A DNA stretch of 64,000 bases from Cunninghamia lanceolata. Its lineage: Eukaryota > Streptophyta > Pinopsida > Cupressales > Cupressaceae. Numbering within the stretch: the first letter of the stretch is position 1; the number at the start of each line of letters is the position of its first letter. Positions 11,464 to 21,502 of this stretch are shown here, in pieces. The translations under genes and the position numbers were made by a program. Below the pieces are notes generated by a model. The model was given only the letters and a program-made list of their open reading frames with translations. It was not told the DNA's origin and searched no databases. The stretch spans positions 14,650,001 to 14,714,000 of the forward strand of contig BSBN01000187.1 of NCBI GenBank assembly GCA_027924645.1. Reading direction: 5' to 3'.

Positions 11464-11629
11464 CTAATTTCCATATCCTTTAGATCTTGGTGGTGATGTA
11501 TTGTATTCCAGTTCACTTTTCTCTTCCTCTATTTCTTGTTGAAAGAATATTTCTTTTATTTTCCTAAGTGCAACATGTATAGATTTTTCTGGACTCCAAA
11601 AATAAAATGTATGTATGAAGTCATCTTGT
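11464..11629 (-). pseudogene. gag: E1 gag, part downstream of the F insertion
   Basis: The stretch from 11629 down continues the frame of the gag fragment that ends at 26417 once element F and one copy of its 5 bp target duplication are disregarded. It contains IQDDFIHTFYFW and ALRKIKEIFF. It is the second half of a nucleocapsid-type protein; no zinc knuckle is seen. Confidence 0.6.
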
Positions 11630-11634
11630 ATTTC
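11630..11634. repeat. Left target site duplication of element F (ATTTC)
   Basis: ATTTC here equals ATTTC at 26417-26421, immediately outside the two LTRs of F. Five base pairs is the usual duplication size for Ty3/gypsy integrase. Confidence 0.9.
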
Positions 11635-12677
11635 TGTGAGGACCACCCTTTTTACTTCTGTTCTTGTGACTATTTACATTACTGTTACTAATATTTTTTT
11701 TATTTGTGGGATAGTAGTTCCCAGATTTGTCAAACTATTAAACTTTATTTTGATTACGGAAAAACTAATTGGGTGATGTTTGGAAAAGTTTACATTTCAC
11801 AAAAGTTAATTAGGTGATGATGGAAAATTGTAATATGATTTCATTTATGCTATTTAGAACTATGTCATGATAATGCATGTTTTTAAGTTGCTTCGGCTAT
11901 GATGATTATATGTGAAACTGATCTTGCAATTTAGTGTGCAAGAATTTACTAATCAAACCATAGATTTCGGAGATCATTCTGCACATTGTTATTGTTATTC
12001 CCTATTAAGCCGATCTGGTTCCACGAGGAACCAAGATCACTCTGTGTTTGATGTGGTGTTGTAATGTGGTCTTTCATAAGGTTGAATGGGTTGGTCTACC
12101 CTCTTGTAACACTGACTTATGATTTGTGTTGTAAAAAGATTGAATTTGAATTTCTTTCTTTTATTTAAATTTTTGAGGCCTTTTCTTGTGCTTTACCTTG
12201 ACCCCGGGTGTCCTGAGTAGATTAAAGTTGACCTTGGGTTATACCCCATGGGTCCAGGGCCCCATTTGGCATGGGTAACCCTTGAGTAACCTCCATCAGG
12301 TCATCTTAACTTCACCCTGAAGTTAGGTGACGAAAATTGGAGTTATGGGGGGGATAGGATGGGTTGTACCAACAGCCAACCCATCCCTCTTCAATCCCCA
12401 AGGTAAGAGATGACTACAAACCCATCCATTATAGAGGAATTGACTTGAAGTCACCCTCACCATTAGTGAGATTCCCCATGAGTTGTGGGGTCATCCATAA
12501 TGAAGGAAGGAAGAAAAGGCATGGGTCACCTGTCTTTTCCTCCTTTAACTCCTTTTATTTCTCCCATGCGTAAGAGAAATGACATGAGGAGAGGGATAAG
12601 GAGTACTCTAGGGATGGGTGAGTGACATAAGCCAACACTCATCCCTTGGGACATAATAGTGGTTTTGGGAAGAGTGA

Positions 12678-12699
12678 GGAGGTGACAAGTGTCACCTCC
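12678..12699. repeat. 22 bp palindrome in the F LTR
   Basis: GGAGGTGACA, two bases, then its perfect reverse complement. The same palindrome is unchanged in the other LTR at 22546-22567. It could be a hairpin in RNA or a dimeric protein site; there is no direct evidence for either. Confidence 0.85.
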
Positions 12700-14510
12700 C
12701 CATTCCTCTAGACAAAAAGGTTTTGGGTTATTTGAATCCCATTTTGGGATGGGAAGGGAGTTAGTTGAATTTTGGAGAGTTTTATTTTTATTGCCAAAAT
12801 AAGAAAGTTAGCTTTTGGAGAGGAAAAGGAAGAGGGAGTTGGTGGCTTAGATTGGAGGAGATCTCAGTGAAGCTCTACATCAGTTTCATCCCTGAAGGGC
12901 TCTGTAAGGTTGGTTTGGTTTTACCTTCCTTTCGTATATTTGATTGCTGTATGAAAAGTGTGTGAAAGTTGTTTATTTGCTGTGTTTTTGTTTTGTTTTT
13001 GTGGGAACTGTTGTCGGGTTGTTGATAGAGCTTCTCCCACTTGGGAGAAATGCTCATCAAGTTTGGGGTAGGGGAGGAGTGATCCTCCTCGGGTGCATAC
13101 CTGGGTTCTTCTTTTGGGATGTTGAAAGCCTTGAGGGCATGTATTTGTGACTGGTTCTTTGACTTGAGAGTCAAATACAGATTCCTTGAAAATTTTGTGA
13201 TCAAACTTGGTTTGAGGCCAAGAGAAAGTGTGTTGGTGATATTATCTGTAAGGGTGACACTCTAGAGTCGAGTGTGTCCACTCTCCTGCCCCTTGTAAAG
13301 CTCACTGTTGTTGAGTTTGCGTGTTGTGTAATTTACCCACGGGTGTTTGTGTGTTTTGGGTTTGTTGTTGTTCCCTGTTGTGAAGTGGATTGCTTGAGTT
13401 ACCCAGGTGTGAGTATGATTCTCCCTAGCTCAGGGGTGACCCTCTTGTGGGTCTACAGTAGGGAGGAGAGCTAGATGAGTGGTGTTTTCTTCTTTGTTTG
13501 TTTTTGATACGCAGGTTTTCTCTTCAAGCTTATGGTTGGAATTGGAGGAGTGTTGTATTTAGGGAGAAAGAATTTCATCCTTGCTATAAGAAGAGTTTGG
13601 TTCATTGAGCTACATCCTGTTTAAGTTCATTATGGAGGGATTCTCTCCCTCTGAAGTTGTAACAAATTATTGTCTGGGAAGGAGAGAAATTCTTCCCTTC
13701 AGTATTATTGTTGTGTATGGTTTTGCAATTATATTATCAAGTTGTAACTTATTACCAAGTTATATTATCAAGTTGTAAAATCAAATTTGTGTTATTAGAT
13801 AAATTAGTGAAAATATTAGTTCTTTGTAAATTTATGAAGATGTAACTTTGCTATTTTATTGAAATGGAAATTGGGATAAAAAGAATTTTTAGAAGTATAA
13901 CTGTAGTTTATCTCCTACTTATTGCTTTAGATTAGATCAGATCAGGAAGGAAAACAAACTTTAATTATTCCTTGTATGAAGATTAGTAAAGATTGTTAAA
14001 TTTGGGTGATGCATAGAATACTCAATTGTATATAAAATTTATTGAAAAGTTAGTTCGTTAAATAGAGATTACTTGAGATTGATTCATTTTGGTGATGCAT
14101 TGATATGGCAATTGTATATACATTATAGAGTTAAATCGTTATTTAACCTACAAAATTATTTGTCTGTTACCATTAATAATATTGTAATTTTACTAACCTT
14201 AATTAGGAGATTAAATGGGAGAAATTGTGATTATATATATATATAAATGTTTTTAATAAATTATAAATTGTTTATACAAAAAAAAAATGAAATTTAATTG
14301 CATTGTTTGTGGAATGGAAAATACATATGCAAAGAAATAGAAATATTGTATTCTCTTTTTTTTTTAAAATATACAGAGAGGGAAAATAAATTAAACAATA
14401 TAAAGAAAGTTATAAAAAATAAGTAAATAAATTAAAAATGAAAAAAAAAAATTATAAACAAAATTGCATTTTCATAATTTAATGTTATTTACACAGCATA
14501 TACAAATTTG

Positions 14511-14990
14511 AGTGGTGGTGGGAAGGGTTTAATCCTTCCCACCACCCGCGTCTGAGTTTATTGGGTGTGGGCAGGGGCGGAGCCCCTACCCACACCCCAC
14601 GTAGTGGGATGTGGGTAGGGGCTCCGCCCCTCCCCACACCCCCGCTAGTCCACAACCTCCGCGGGTGACCTCCTTCCGCAGCCTACGAGCCGCCACCTCC
14701 CGCGAAGCTCCCCACGCTCCCGCCAGACCTCCGCCATGCGGCCCGAACACCGCACCCTCTGCGCTCCCACTGCCACAAACTCCACCTCTTGCCCTCCACC
14801 ATGGACGACACCTCCTCTGTGCAGCTCCTCGTACTCCATGTCCGCAGCCCCAACGTGGCTCCCGCCACCTCAAACCCGCCGCCTCACACCCAGAACACAA
14901 ACAAAAAACCCTCCTCCCTTCTCTGGCCGACCCTCCTCCATGGCCGCCGCCATGAATATAACCTGCCACTCAAAAACAAAGGGGGGTTAG
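14511..14990. other. GC-rich island with nested hairpins inside the 5' LTR of F
   Basis: A 480 bp GC-rich block stands in strongly AT-rich DNA. It opens with a 13 bp perfect inverted repeat (14514-14526 with 14534-14546) and then a 26 bp inverted repeat with one mismatch (14563-14588 with 14616-14641), followed by Pro/Ala/Arg-type low-complexity sequence with many CpG. Long open frames occur on both strands here only because stop codons are rare in such composition. It may be an inserted element, a regulatory region of the LTR, or a structured leader. Confidence 0.75.
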
Positions 14991-15114
14991 GGCACCATTG
15001 AAATGACTTAAGGAATTTAGGGCTTCAGCCCTTCAAAGCAAATACAATTGTATGGGGTTTTTATAAAAAGGAAGACATAATATTGTTTAGATAAATATAA
15101 AAAAATAAAAGAAT

Positions 15115-15245
15115 AAATTGAAATAATAACAATAGTAATAATAATACTAGTAGTAATCACAACAAGATAAATATATTTGTATATATATTTATATATGTAT
15201 ATATATAATCCATATATATATGTATATAGATACATACATATATTA
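15115..15245. repeat. AT microsatellite tract in the 5' LTR of F
   Basis: Runs of AATAAT and TATATA. The matching place in the 3' LTR (about 25015-25160) is longer, with an additional TAATAGTATTATTAATAAAA-like insert, so this tract has changed by slippage since insertion. Confidence 0.85.
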
Positions 15246-16499
15246 ATTAGGTGATAAAAGTTATCAGAGAGGCCGTTTTGTCGTTACAACAACAAGAGAA
15301 AATAAAATTATAACTTAAAGGGAGCATAAAGGAATATACTATATTATTCCTGGAAGAGTTTCTCGGAAGTTTCAACTCTCAACGTAATTTAATAACCAGG
15401 AAAATGAATAGGAAAATTACGCGTCACCTTGTTTAAAAGAACACTGGAAATAAACTTAAAGAAGCCATCACAGACATTCCATGTGAGGCCATTTTAAACT
15501 CAACTGTAGTTAGTAAACGTCCAATGGAGGAAACATGAAAGAGAGAAAGAAGAAGAAAAACTAACATTGGAAAACACAGAGGAGAAAATGCGCGGCATTT
15601 CCCACCTGAGATAAGAGAACTAAGTAGATGTACCCTTCCACTAATTTTGCTTAGGAACAAGTTTAATTAATACAAATGTAGAGGTGAATCCTAGATCGGA
15701 GAAAACCAGGAGACTGAGTCCAGCGAAGTAGTAAACCAGCCTATGTGATCTGGACCATCCGGAAGTTAGGAATAAAGTTAAAAGTAGATACAGTGATAAC
15801 TCTGATTGACGTAGAATATGAAGAAAGGATAGGATAAACATAAAGAAAATGTAGAAACCAAAAGAGACAGACTGAAATATAAACAAACTAAATTTCAGAG
15901 AAATAGTTAAGGTGAGCGCGATAGAAATACAATCAAAATTAAGATCTAGAGAAAAGGAAGAGAGGGCAAATGAACTGTCTCATTGAGAATGCTAAGTTCG
16001 AAGGAGGAGTATATTTTAGGAAACGAGAAAAGAGGCAAACAATCGTGCTTTGTTGAAAAATGTCCCAATAGGGAGATCAAGTGTAAGTTCATTATGAACA
16101 AGGAATCGTGGGAAGTTGTTAACCTATCAGAGAACCCCGTAAGAAGTAGAGTGTTGTATAATTCCCACTTACGCCGTGAGGTGTTATGCTGCTGAAATCT
16201 GCCGAGATTTAGGATGGGGAATGTTGAAATTACAAACTTTTTAGCGACATTAACCACATCGAGGAGACCCCCTAGTTGGATTACTTGCGTTTGGATGAAC
16301 GCAATTGTACTTGTACCCCACTGACAACTGTAGTGTTTGCACCTTGAATGTACTCCACTGAGTATGCTTACGCATGCGAGGGGGTTTCTAGGGAAGTGTG
16401 AGAAAATTTTTGATATTTCATGTCATAACCACATGACTGATGTGGCTATGACACGTGTGATGTGTGTTGTGACCACATGGAAAATGCGGGCATGACATT

Positions 16500-16511
16500 T
16501 GGTATCAGAGC
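16500..16511 (+). promoter_or_regulatory. Primer binding site of F (initiator Met tRNA)
   Basis: TGGTATCAGAGC, two bases after the LTR end, is complementary to the 3' end of plant initiator methionine tRNA. It primes minus-strand DNA synthesis. Confidence 0.95.
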
Positions 16512-16591
16512 ATCAATTTAAACACTGGGCATATTTGGGCACGTTATGATTCCACAACTTTAATTAATTAGTCTCTACCTTGTTTTGTAGG

Positions 16592-18031
16592 ATGCCTCCT
16601 TGATGTGTTCGATGAGCGCGATCATGCCACCTAGCATCTATCAAGGTGCACAGCGATTCCTCAGCCGAGGGATGGGCACCCGCAGTTACAACAGCACCAC
16701 CTGCACCACCTGTGCCACAAGCACCACTAGTACCACAGGCACCACCAGTATTGGATATAGGTCCACAGATCTTACAGGCACTGCAGGCTATGTTAGAGAG
16801 GTTACCGCCAATGATTCCTGAGCCACGTGTTGAGCCTCGTGTTGATCTGTGAGAGGAGCCACGTAGGGAGCCACGTGCTGAGTCATGTGTTGAGCCACGT
16901 GAGGAGCCCCGTGTTGATTCGCGAGAGGTGCCACGTGTGGAGCCTATCGTTGAGATCCCCGACACTACAGAAGAGGAGGTTACCTCCCGTGCACGGAGCA
17001 GGAGTCCTCCGAGACCTTTGAGACGAGATGAGACCCAGAGGGTAGAACAGGTACATCATGGATTGTATGAGGATGGTGTGGAAGAGCCAATTGTGGGACT
17101 TAGAGATAGAGGGGACCCCATCAAAGATCTACTTAGGCTCAACCCACCCCTTTCACAGGTGCTACAGAGGGAGCGGTGGCCGAGGCTTGGCTGATTAGTT
17201 TAGACAGGTGTTTCGCGTTGTGACCATATGGAAGCAACACGAAAGCATGAGTGGCAATCCATCTTCTGAGGGATGCCGCAGCTACCTGGTGGCGCACTGA
17301 GGAGTGCAAGCGCCAACTTTCCGTGGATACACTCACTTGGGACATCTTCATTGAGTGCTTTAATGCGCGATATTTGTCAGAACATTACAGACAGTGTAGG
17401 ATCGATGAGTTCCATGATTTACAGCAGAGGGGACTCACTGTTACTCAGTATGAGAGCCGATTCATTGAGCTTTCTCGTTACGCGAAATACGTCCATGATG
17501 AGAAAATCTTAATACACAAATTCATCAGAGGGCTGAATCATGGGATAGCAGGACCAGTTCATATGGCAGACCCCCAGACCATGAGCGAGGTTGTTGAAAA
17601 GGCCCTTATATCAGAGGAAATTCAGGGACGAGGGCAGAATTCATGCCTGCAGTACCAGGATCGTAATCCCCAACAACAGCAGAACTTTCAAAGGCCTCAA
17701 AACACAATACAGAGAGGAGGATATAACTCTTCATCATTACCTCCTAGGCCTCCACAGCAGCAGCAACATCAGCAAAAATCTAAATTCTAACAGAGGGGTC
17801 AGAGAGGACAGAACCGTGGTTGGCAGCAGCAAGGTTCACGCAAAGATCAGAGACAACAGGGTTCATCAGTAGGACCCGCGAGGTCCCAACAGTCTTACAG
17901 AGGCTCATAGGGGTCCACTAGACGGACTAGGTAGCAACAATCGGGTAGGACATAGTCAGGGCAGTTACAGGCTAGAGGACCATGTTATGTGTGTGGTGGG
18001 GCAGGGCATTTAGCTAGAGAGTGCCCGCAGG
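16592..18031 (+). pseudogene. gag: F gag (capsid and nucleocapsid), broken
   Basis: The first ATG after the primer site starts MPP, then two TGA where CGA is expected. Order of parts: a Pro/Ala-rich N-terminus (to about 16800), a degenerate Glu-Pro-Arg repeat (16819-16935), a basic stretch, the gag capsid domain at 17251-17640 (DAAATWWRTEE, then FIECFNARYLSEHYR and ALISEEI), a Gln-rich linker, and a CCHC zinc knuckle CYVCGGAGHLARECP at 17983-18027. One frameshift lies between about 17190 and 17250; after it a single frame runs to the end of pol. Stops include 16601, 16613, 16850, 17788 (the only TAA), 17908, 17932 and 17953. The protein packages element RNA in the cytoplasm. Confidence 0.92.
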
Positions 18032-20030
18032 GATTTACAGCAGGGGGACAGCCTCGATCAGGAGGATCTAAGCAGACCGTAGGTGACGTGGGCAGATCCC
18101 ACCACATGTTTGCAGCGGTTGATAACAGCCAGGCCAATTTCCAGGCCTCAGTCATCGAGGCAGTAGGTACGATTGGGGACTTCCCCATCTCTATCCTTTT
18201 TGAGTTGGGAGCTACTGACTCCTTTCTGTCTACATCGTTAGTGGAGCGTTGCAGGCTGGTGGCTTCTAGGAAAGACAGTAGGTGGGAGGTTGAGTTGGCC
18301 TCAGGGGCCAGGATGTCAGTAGATACCTTGGTTAAAGACTGCAATATCACATTAGGATCCTTCACTACATCATGTGACCTTAGGGTTATGCCATTAGGAT
18401 CTTACAGTGTAGTTCTAGGTATAGATTGGCTTGCGGCTCATAGAGCTAAGCTAGATTGTCGCCAGAGGACAATTAGCTATTTAGACGATCATGGTTCGCC
18501 GGTTGAGATAGTGGGCCTTCAAAAACCCATGGCTGTTTGTATGATATCCGCTCAGCAGCTTAAGCGCTGTATGCGGAAAGGATGCCAGATGTTTGCTATT
18601 ACGGTCAGTGATAGAGCAGAGGAGGAACCTGAGGCTACTTTAGATGATCACCCTGTCCTTAGAGAGTTTGCCGATGTATTTCTGCCAGAATTACCAGGTA
18701 TGCCTCCACGTAGAGAAGTGGACTTCCACATCGACTTAGTGTCAGGTGCAAAACTGATATCCCATGCACCTTATAGGATGACTACCTATGAACTCACCGA
18801 ACTTAAGCTGCAGTTAGAGGAATTACTTGAGAAGGGGCACATCTGACCTAGCGTTTCACCATGGGGCGCACCGGTTATCTTCATGAAGAAGAAGGATGGG
18901 TCTCTTCGATTATGCATGGACTACAGGCAGCTGAACAAGGTGACGGTGAAGAACCGTTATCCTCTGCCTAAGATTGATGACCTTTTTGATTAGATGCAGG
19001 GAGCTAGAGTGTTCTTGAAAATTGATCTAAAATCTAGGTATCACCAATTGCGCATCATAGAGGTAGATATTCATAAGACTACTTTTCAAACCAGATATGG
19101 CCATTACGAATTCACAGTGGTACCCTTCGGGTTGATGAATGCCCCTGCAGTGTTCATGAGTCTCATGAACGGGGTGTTCCGTACTTACCTAGATCGGTTC
19201 GTAATCATATTTCTAGATGATATTTTAATTTATTCGCGGACCGAGGAAGAACATGTGGAGCACTTGCATCAAGTTTTGCAGCGATTATGAGAGTAGCAAC
19301 TTTATGGCAACTTGGCAAAGTGTGCCTTCTTCAGGACAGAGGTGTAGTATTTGGGACACATTTTATCAGGCGATGGCATCTCCATAGATCCATCTAAAAT
19401 TAGAGCAATTCAGGAGTGGCCGGCACCCACCAATGTGACAGAGGTCAGAAGCTTTATGGGGTTAGCCAGGTATTATCATCAGTTTGTCGAGGGCTTTTCC
19501 AGGATAGCACATCCCATCACTTCCCTTCAGTGAAAAGGGAAGGGTTTCATTTGGACCGAGCAGTGTGAAAAGGCCTTTGGAGTCCTCAAGGAGCATCTTA
19601 CCAGTGCTCCTATTTTAGCGGTTCCAGATCCTACAGAGGAGTTTGTTGTTTGCACAGATGCATCATTAGAGGGATTGGGAGCTGTGCTTATGCAGGGTGG
19701 TAGAGAGATCGCATACGAATCGCAAAAACTGAAGACACATGAGTTAAACTACCCTACCCATGACTTAGAGCTCGCAGCAGTTATTCATGCTTTGGTCCGC
19801 TGGAGACACTTCCTCTTAGGTCGACACTTTGAACTCCATTCGGATCATCATAGCTTGCAGTATATCTTTACATAGCTAAACTTGAACGCCTGCCAACGGC
19901 GTTGGATGGAATTTCTATGCGAGTATGACTTTGATGTCCACTACATCAAAGGGAAGGAGAATGTGGTCACTGATGCTTTGAGTCAAAGGCGCCACGAGAT
20001 CCTAACCCTAACTTTGAGGGTGGACTTGAG
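18032..20030 (+). pseudogene. pol: F pol: protease, reverse transcriptase and RNase H, broken
   Basis: Protease: the place of the active-site DSGA reads ELGA (18202-18213), so the catalytic Asp is lost. Reverse transcriptase: [23 protein letters not shown] (18901-18970), [15 protein letters not shown], and the catalytic motif FLDD at 19210-19221 in place of the common Y/F-x-DD, active residues kept. RNase H: CTDASLEGLGAVL with the first Asp (19660), ELNYPTHDLELAAV with Glu, LHSDHHSLQY with Asp, and a final ENVVTDALS. In-frame stops at 18844, 18991, 19288, 19294, 19346, 19531 and 19873 are mostly TAG or TGA. Sequence type matches the chromovirus branch, closest to Tekay/Del in my judgement. 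Confidence 0.92.
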
Positions 20031-21492
20031 AGATCGCATCTTACAGCATCTGCCGGAGGACGAGTGGTTTCTTAAGGTGCAGCAGGAAATACTAAATCCG
20101 AGGGCCCTTGAGGGCAAATTTGTAGGATATACCCTTGAGTTTGATGGTCTGCTTCAATAGCGACAACGCATCTATGTACCCCTTGCAGGTAATCTTTGTA
20201 CCGTGATTCTATCAGAGGCTCATAGAGCACCCTACGTAGCACATCCAGGAGTGAAGAAGATGCATGCTAATTTACGATAGCTTTATCATTGGGCTGGAAT
20301 CAGGCGTGATATTGCAGAATATGTTGCTCGTTGCCTAGAATGTCAGAGGGTCAAGGTCGAACATCAGCATCCAGCGGGACTGTTGTACCCTCACAAGATA
20401 CCTGAATGGAAATGGGACACCATTTCTATGGATTTTATCGTTGGTCTACCTATGTCATCATGTTGCCATGATGCTATTATGGTGACAGTTGACAAGCTGA
20501 CCAAAGTGGCGCATTTTTCACCGATATGCACAACGTACAATGCACCATCCATGGCAAAGGTGTTTCTTGATCAAATTGTTAGACTTCATGGGGTACCTTG
20601 CCTTATTATATCCGACAGAGACTCCATATTTACTTCATCGATCTAGAGAGCCTTACATCAGGTGTTGGGCACGCAGCTCAACTTCAGCTCAGCGTACCAT
20701 CCGGAGACTGACGGACAAACAGAGAGAGTTAACTAGGTATTAGAAGACATGCTCTGCATGTACGTAATGGATCATCAGTCTAGATGGGAGGAGTACCTGT
20801 ATCTAGTTGAGTTCGCCTACAATAATGGGCATCACAGCTCGTTGGGTATGCCTCCTTTCCAGGCTTTATACTGCAGACCATGCAGAACACCATTGAGTTG
20901 GGATCGGATAGAGGATAGAATGGCCATTGGTCCAGAGATAGTTCAGAATATGGAATAGTAGGTCAAACAGATTAGATAGAGACTTCAGGAATCACAGGAC
21001 AGGCAGAAGAAGTATGCTGATGCTAAGAGGACAGACCGAAGCTTCTCTGTGGGGGATAGAGTATTTTTGAGAGTGCAACCGCACAAGAGTCCAATCTGTT
21101 ATGGGAAGGGCTCCAAGCTCGCACCTCGGTTTGTAGGGCCTTTTGAGATCTTGGAGCGAATAGGACCTGTAGCCTATCGTCTAGCCTTGCCACCTAGCCT
21201 GTCACATATCCACGATGTATTTCATGTCTCAGTTTTACGTCAATATATCTCTGACTTATCTCACGTGTTGGATTGGAGTGCTCTTCAGGTAGAGGCAGAC
21301 GGACAGCTAGCGTTGGAGCCAATTCGCATAATGGCTCGTCGGACGCTGGCCCTTTGAGGTCAAGAGCTGGACCAAGTTAGGGTCCAGTGGGACCTATACG
21401 ACGAAGTCACAGCGACATGGGAAGATGCAGAGAGACTGAAGACCCTTTATCCTCACCTTTTTGACAACTTCCAGGAGGAAGTACAGTCTTAG
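20031..21492 (+). pseudogene. pol: F pol: integrase and C-terminal chromodomain-like end, broken
   Basis: The zinc-binding domain has HRAPYVAHPG and CLECQRVK (20220-20350). The catalytic core has WDTISMDFIVGLP with Asp (20410-20450), ISDRDSIFTS with Asp (20605-20640) and the Glu in TDGQTERVN (20707-20733). 20749-20958 holds LVEFAYNNGHHSSLGMPPFQALYC, typical of Tekay-like chromoviruses. After 21049 come the GDRVFLRVQPHKS and GPFEILERIGPVAYRLALPP motifs and, at 21250-21480, a segment ending TWEDAERLKTLYPHLF that resembles the chromodomain tail used to target chromatin. The natural stop is 21490. Stops at 20158, 20278, 20644, 20734, 20956, 20959, 20977 and 21355 break it. Confidence 0.92.
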
Positions 21493-21502
21493 GGGGAGAG
21501 GA
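21491..21502 (+). promoter_or_regulatory. Polypurine tract of F
   Basis: AGGGGGAGAGGA ends exactly where the 3' LTR begins. It primes plus-strand synthesis. Confidence 0.95.

Larger units (their letters stand above)
11635..16497 (+). mobile_element. 5' LTR of gypsy element F (4,863 bp)
   Basis: Starts TGTGAGGACC and ends GGCATGACA. It is collinear over its whole length with 21503-26416, the two differing by a few percent by eye plus indels in AT microsatellites. Almost five kilobases is near the top of known plant LTR sizes and the two LTRs make up about two thirds of the element. The LTR is a mosaic: a C/T-rich first 2 kb with a 22 bp palindrome, AT-rich 13.7-14.5 kb, a GC-rich island at 14.51-14.99 kb, an AT-rich tail with TA runs around 15.2 kb, and a terminal CG-containing segment. 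Short ORFs within it are not supported as genes. Confidence 0.95.

Noticed and set aside
12875..13204. 109-codon minus-strand ORF, repeated almost unchanged at 22743-23072
   Set aside because: It is repeated only because both LTRs of F carry it; no domain and no sign of coding constraint.
14586..14990. Several overlapping ORFs of 60-127 codons on both strands
   Set aside because: They lie in a GC-rich block with few stop codons, encode Pro/Ala/Arg/Gly low complexity on both strands, and have no family signal.
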